Positions 60,895 through 64,000 of a stretch of 64,000 bases of DNA are shown here, one piece after another. The stretch is from Myxococcales bacterium (lineage in GTDB: Bacteria > Myxococcota_A > Polyangia > Polyangiales > JAFGIB01). Position 1 is the first letter of the stretch. Each line of letters begins with the position of its first letter. The stretch is from the NCBI GenBank assembly GCA_029880325.1, contig JAOUOP010000031.1, positions 1 through 64,000 on the forward strand, given 5' to 3'. The position numbers and the translations under genes were made by a program. The notes below the pieces were generated by a model. That model saw only the letters and a list, made by a program, of their open reading frames with translations. It was not told the origin of the DNA and searched no databases.

Positions 60895-63800
60895 TCATGC
60901 GGCCCCCTCGACCGCGCCCGCAGGCAGCGTGCCGCTATCCGACAGCAGCTTCTCGAAGCTCTCCAGGGCCATCGGGGGATAGAGGTACCGGCCCTGGACG
61001 CGCTCGCAACCCAGATTCTTGAGCAACGATAGCTCGCCGAGTTCCTGCACGCCCGCTGCGTGCACCTGCAGGCGCAGGGCCCGGGCGATGCCGAAGACCG
61101 CCTCGAGCACATCGCGCTTGAGGGGGTCGCGGTCGATGTCGGCCACGAGCGCGCGGTCTACTTTGACGGCGGCGATCGGCAGTCGTCGCAGGAAGCTCAG
61201 CGATGAGTAGCCGGTGCCGAAGTCGTCGATGGCGAGGCTGAGGCCGAGGGCGGCCAGGTTTTCGAGGGTTTCGACCACATCGGGCGCGTCGTCCATCAGC
61301 ACCGAGCCGGTGATCTCCAGGGTCAGCCGCGACGGGTCGGCACCGGTGTTGCGCAGGGTGGCGCCGAAGCGCTCGGCCAACTTCGGATCGTGCAGCTCGC
61401 GAGCCGAAAGGTTGACGGTCAAGTCCAGGCCGCCCGGGCCGCCCGGGAGCCGACGCGTGCGTAGCTCGGCGTGGCAGGCCTCTTCGAAGATCTGATCGCC
61501 CAGGCGCGTGACCAGGCCCGTGGCTTCGGCGATTGGAATGAAGCGTTCGGGCTCGATCGGGCCGTGCTGGGGGTGAACCCAGCGGCTCAGAATTTCGGCG
61601 CCGACCACAGAGCCGCTGTCGGGATCGACGATGGGCTGAAAGGCGCTGTCGATGGCGCGGTCTTCGATGGCACGGCGCATGCTGGCGATCAGCTCGAGCC
61701 GCCCGCTGGAATCCTCGCGGGTCTGTTGGTCGAAGATCTGATAGCCATCGCGGCCGCGCGCCTTGACGCGGTACATGGCGGCGTCGGCGTCGCGCAACAG
61801 CGCTTCGGCAGTCTGGTTTGGGTCGTCACCGAGGGCGATGCCGATGCTGGCGCTCACGTAGAGTTCGTGGCCGTCAATGCACACGGGAGCCTTGACGGCT
61901 TCGACGATGCGTTCTGCGATGGCGGTGACTTGGTCGCGGTCGCGCAGCTGCTCGCAGACCACCACGAATTCGTCGCCGCCGAAGCGGCCGACGACGTCGC
62001 CAGGGCGGATGGCGTCCACCAGACGTTCGGAGACCTCGCGCAGCAAGCGGTCGCCTGCCTGATGGCCGTAGCCGTCGTTGACGAGCTTGAAGCCGTCGAG
62101 ATCCACGAAAAGCAAGCCCACCATGTCCCGGTTGCGGTGGGCACGGAGTAGGGCGGCCGCCAGCCGTTCGTTAATTAGCTTTCGGTTTGGAAGGCCGGTC
62201 AAGGCGTCGTGCGTGGCCTGGTATTGGAGCTGGGCGCGGGCACTGACGCGGTCGCTGATGTCATGCAGGGTCAATACGGCGTAGGAGCCATCGGGGCCGT
62301 CGCAGCGCTGCACGGAGGCTTCGGCCGGGAATTCGGTGCCGTCCTTGCGGTAGCCGTGGATCTCGGTGCGGTTCTGCATTGCCAGGCGGGCGCCGGGCGC
62401 ATCGAAAAATCGGCGCATGTGCTCGGCGTGCTGCGCGCGCGAGCGTGGTGGCAACAGTTGCTCCACGGCAAGGCCCGTGAGTTCGCCGCTACGGTAGCCG
62501 AAGTCGAGGGCGGCGCGGTCGTTGGCCTCCATGATGGTGCCGTCGGTGTCGACGGCGATCACGGTGGTGTCGACCAGGTCGAGAGCGGCCCAGCCGTTGG
62601 CTACCCCGGGGGGCGGGGCCGTGCTGCTGGCGTCGCTGCCGTAGTGAGTGCTGATGATGACGTGGGCAAGGGTGCAACCGGCGTGGTCATCGATGCGGTG
62701 GCAGTGCAGCGATATCAGGCCGCGGCTGCCGTCGCAGTAGCGAGCCTGGCCCTGCCAGCGTTTGGCGGAAAGGGCCAAGGCCTGGGCTTCTGGGATGTCG
62801 GCAAAAAGCTCGCCCAGGGGCAGGCCCAGCAGCAACTCGGGGGAGTCTGTCCGCCAGGCCTGGGCGAAACCCTCTTCGAAGCCGAGCAGATGGTCCTGGG
62901 GATCGACGATGAGCACGGCGGCGTGACTGCTGACAGTCGGAGCGCGGATGCCGGGGGTATTTTCGGCGGTGGTAGAAGGGGGAGCTTCTTCCGAAAGCCC
63001 CCTGCGGCGTGCAAACAGGCCCAGATGGGCAGCGCCGTCCTGGCGGAAGCACAGCGCGAGCAGGCGCTCCCAGCCAGCAAGCTGCGCCGGGGCCTGGCAC
63101 TCGGGGTGGTCCAGGGCGATCAGCGCACCGGCTGCTGCCCGCTGTAGGCAGGAGGGTTGGTGGGCGAGCCAGTCGAGGGTGTGCTCGGCCCACTCGGGAC
63201 CATCGGCGACGACGTTGGGGGCCACGGGGCACAGCTGGGTCAGACATCGATCGCCCTGCAGGACCTTCAGGGTGCCCAGCAGCACCGTCGCCTGCGGCGC
63301 ACGCGGCCGCGTGGAGGCGCGCAGGGTGGGCGCCGAGGAAACGGTGGGGGCGACCTGCAGCTCGGCGCCACGGTAGCGATCGGGGACGCGTGGGTCGATG
63401 CGGCCGAAGGACTCGACGATCTCGAAGGAGCCGTCGGCTCGGCAGCGGGCCAGGTAGGTGTTGACGTGGGCGTGGTGGGTGACCGGATCCATCAGAACCT
63501 GGCCCTGGGGGGCGGAAAGCCAGCTGTATTCCAGGGCGTCGACCAGGGCTTCGGATTCCGTGCTTCCGGTGGCCTCGACGGCGGCGGCGAAGGCCTTGAC
63601 GCAGACGTAGGTGCCTTCGCCAAAATTGGTCATCAAGGTCGAGCCCGAAGGCCACAGTGCCTCGCCGCCGTTGAGCTCCTTCAGGCCGCTGAGGACGGCG
63701 CGGTTTTCCGCGGTGTCCACGCTCATGAAATAGGTGTTGCTGCTGTAGAGACCGGCGCGTACCTCCGGCGGCAGGCGCGAAACCATGGCTTCGTCGTAGT

Positions 63801-64000
63801 GCCCCATGACCACGGCCATGCGCCCACGAAGACCGCGTTCGGCGAAGCGGGTCAGCAGCAGCCGCTGATCGGTGCCGGCGGCATAGGGCACGAAGACATC
63901 GGCGCCCGAGCGGGCCAGGCGTTGCAGTAGGGCATCGAAGTTGCTGCAGCCGAGTGGAAAGTACTCCTCGCCGACCACCTCGCCGCCGGCGGCCGCCAAG
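60895..64000 (-). CDS. Periplasmic-binding-like/PAS/GGDEF/EAL protein (partial, start outside window)
   Basis: At least 1034 residues, truncated by the window end. The visible N-terminal part (about 1-225; VFVPYAAGTDQRLLLTRFAE, LVDALEYSWLSAPQGQVLMD) resembles the substrate-binding proteins of urea/amide type (AmiC/UrtA). PAS-like regions follow (about 350-580), then GGDEF (VGRFGGDEFVVV intact; DPNQTAEALLRDADAAMYRV) and EAL with EIL instead of EAL (GAEILSRWV) but IDDFGTGYSS kept. Whether the binding domain lies outside the membrane cannot be seen without the start. It would turn a small-molecule signal into c-di-GMP change. Confidence 0.85.
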   Translation of the reverse strand, partial: LAAAGGEVVGEEYFPLGCSNFDALLQRLARSGADVFVPYAAGTDQRLLLTRFAERGLRGRMAVVMGHYDEAMVSRLPPEVRAGLYSSNTYFMSVDTAENRAVLSGLKELNGGEALWPSGSTLMTNFGEGTYVCVKAFAAAVEATGSTESEALVDALEYSWLSAPQGQVLMDPVTHHAHVNTYLARCRADGSFEIVESFGRIDPRVPDRYRGAELQVAPTVSSAPTLRASTRPRAPQATVLLGTLKVLQGDRCLTQLCPVAPNVVADGPEWAEHTLDWLAHQPSCLQRAAAGALIALDHPECQAPAQLAGWERLLALCFRQDGAAHLGLFARRRGLSEEAPPSTTAENTPGIRAPTVSSHAAVLIVDPQDHLLGFEEGFAQAWRTDSPELLLGLPLGELFADIPEAQALALSAKRWQGQARYCDGSRGLISLHCHRIDDHAGCTLAHVIISTHYGSDASSTAPPPGVANGWAALDLVDTTVIAVDTDGTIMEANDRAALDFGYRSGELTGLAVEQLLPPRSRAQHAEHMRRFFDAPGARLAMQNRTEIHGYRKDGTEFPAEASVQRCDGPDGSYAVLTLHDISDRVSARAQLQYQATHDALTGLPNRKLINERLAAALLRAHRNRDMVGLLFVDLDGFKLVNDGYGHQAGDRLLREVSERLVDAIRPGDVVGRFGGDEFVVVCEQLRDRDQVTAIAERIVEAVKAPVCIDGHELYVSASIGIALGDDPNQTAEALLRDADAAMYRVKARGRDGYQIFDQQTREDSSGRLELIASMRRAIEDRAIDSAFQPIVDPDSGSVVGAEILSRWVHPQHGPIEPERFIPIAEATGLVTRLGDQIFEEACHAELRTRRLPGGPGGLDLTVNLSARELHDPKLAERFGATLRNTGADPSRLTLEITGSVLMDDAPDVVETLENLAALGLSLAIDDFGTGYSSLSFLRRLPIAAVKVDRALVADIDRDPLKRDVLEAVFGIARALRLQVHAAGVQELGELSLLKNLGCERVQGRYLYPPMALESFEKLLSDSGTLPAGAVEGAA

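Noticed and set aside
1..64000. rRNA, tRNA, integrase or phage genes
   Set aside because: I found no sequence resembling them; island mobility rests only on the short repeats and the RAYT gene.

Overview
The window is high-GC DNA with dense, often overlapping genes. I see no rRNA, tRNA or CRISPR. Three things suggest a Myxococcota-like ("deltaproteobacterial") host: a secreted protein with a MYXO-CTERM-like tail and an SCE4755-like body, several Ser/Thr kinases (one fused to an ATPase/TPR sensor), and abundant sigma-54/two-component and c-di-GMP signalling. This placement is an inference.

Left part (0-29 kb): a TRAP-type binding protein, a LysR regulator and an outer-membrane-like protein; a complete phenylalanine/tyrosine degradation operon (phhA-fahA-maiA-hpd-hmgA); a MacAB-like ABC export system; a giant kinase-ATPase; a TetR regulator; an SGNH lipoprotein with a good sigma-70-like promoter; a REP-associated tyrosine transposase (RAYT) flanked by its repeat arrays; then a thioesterase, an LPMO-like secreted protein, an RsmC-like methyltransferase, a diguanylate cyclase, an aldehyde dehydrogenase and an alcohol dehydrogenase.

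Centre (29.9-43.6 kb, all minus strand): a 17-gene operon that I read as a magnetosome gene cluster. Transcription order is mamI, a MamE-type protease, a PDZ/zinc-ribbon protein, a double-magnetochrome/PDZ protein, mamL, mamM, mamB, mamA, mamQ, mamP, a stand-alone TauE/SafE protein (like the C-terminal half of MamO), an unknown, a two-helix zinc-ribbon protein, an EcsC-family protein, an M48 peptidase, an unknown, and a double-magnetochrome protein fused to a b-type-haem-like membrane domain. Most genes overlap by 1-22 bases or lie within 40 bases of each other. MamQ (LemA), MamL and MamI fit membrane remodelling; MamB/MamM fit iron transport; MamE/MamP and the other CxxCH proteins fit redox control of biomineralisation; MamA fits the TPR coat. 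No mamK or mamH is present in the window. The intergenic region upstream holds a striking cluster of GATC-rich palindromes.

Right part (43.8-64 kb): an unknown gene divergent from the magnetosome operon, an HTH/kinase overlapping pair, an EAL protein, an unknown-YbjQ-YbjQ-M48 cluster, a sulfotransferase, a frameshifted small gene, an SDR, a SnoaL-like protein, a vanadium-haloperoxidase-like protein of different base composition, a truncated sensor kinase, then a signalling block (NtrC-type regulator, receiver, hybrid kinase, and a partial periplasmic-binding/PAS/GGDEF/EAL protein).

Two families of short (168-169 bp) CTAG-ended repeats sit around the central region: family A in inverted orientation at 28.7 and 56.5 kb, and family B in direct orientation at the window start and 56.7 kb. 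They bracket the segment that carries the magnetosome operon.
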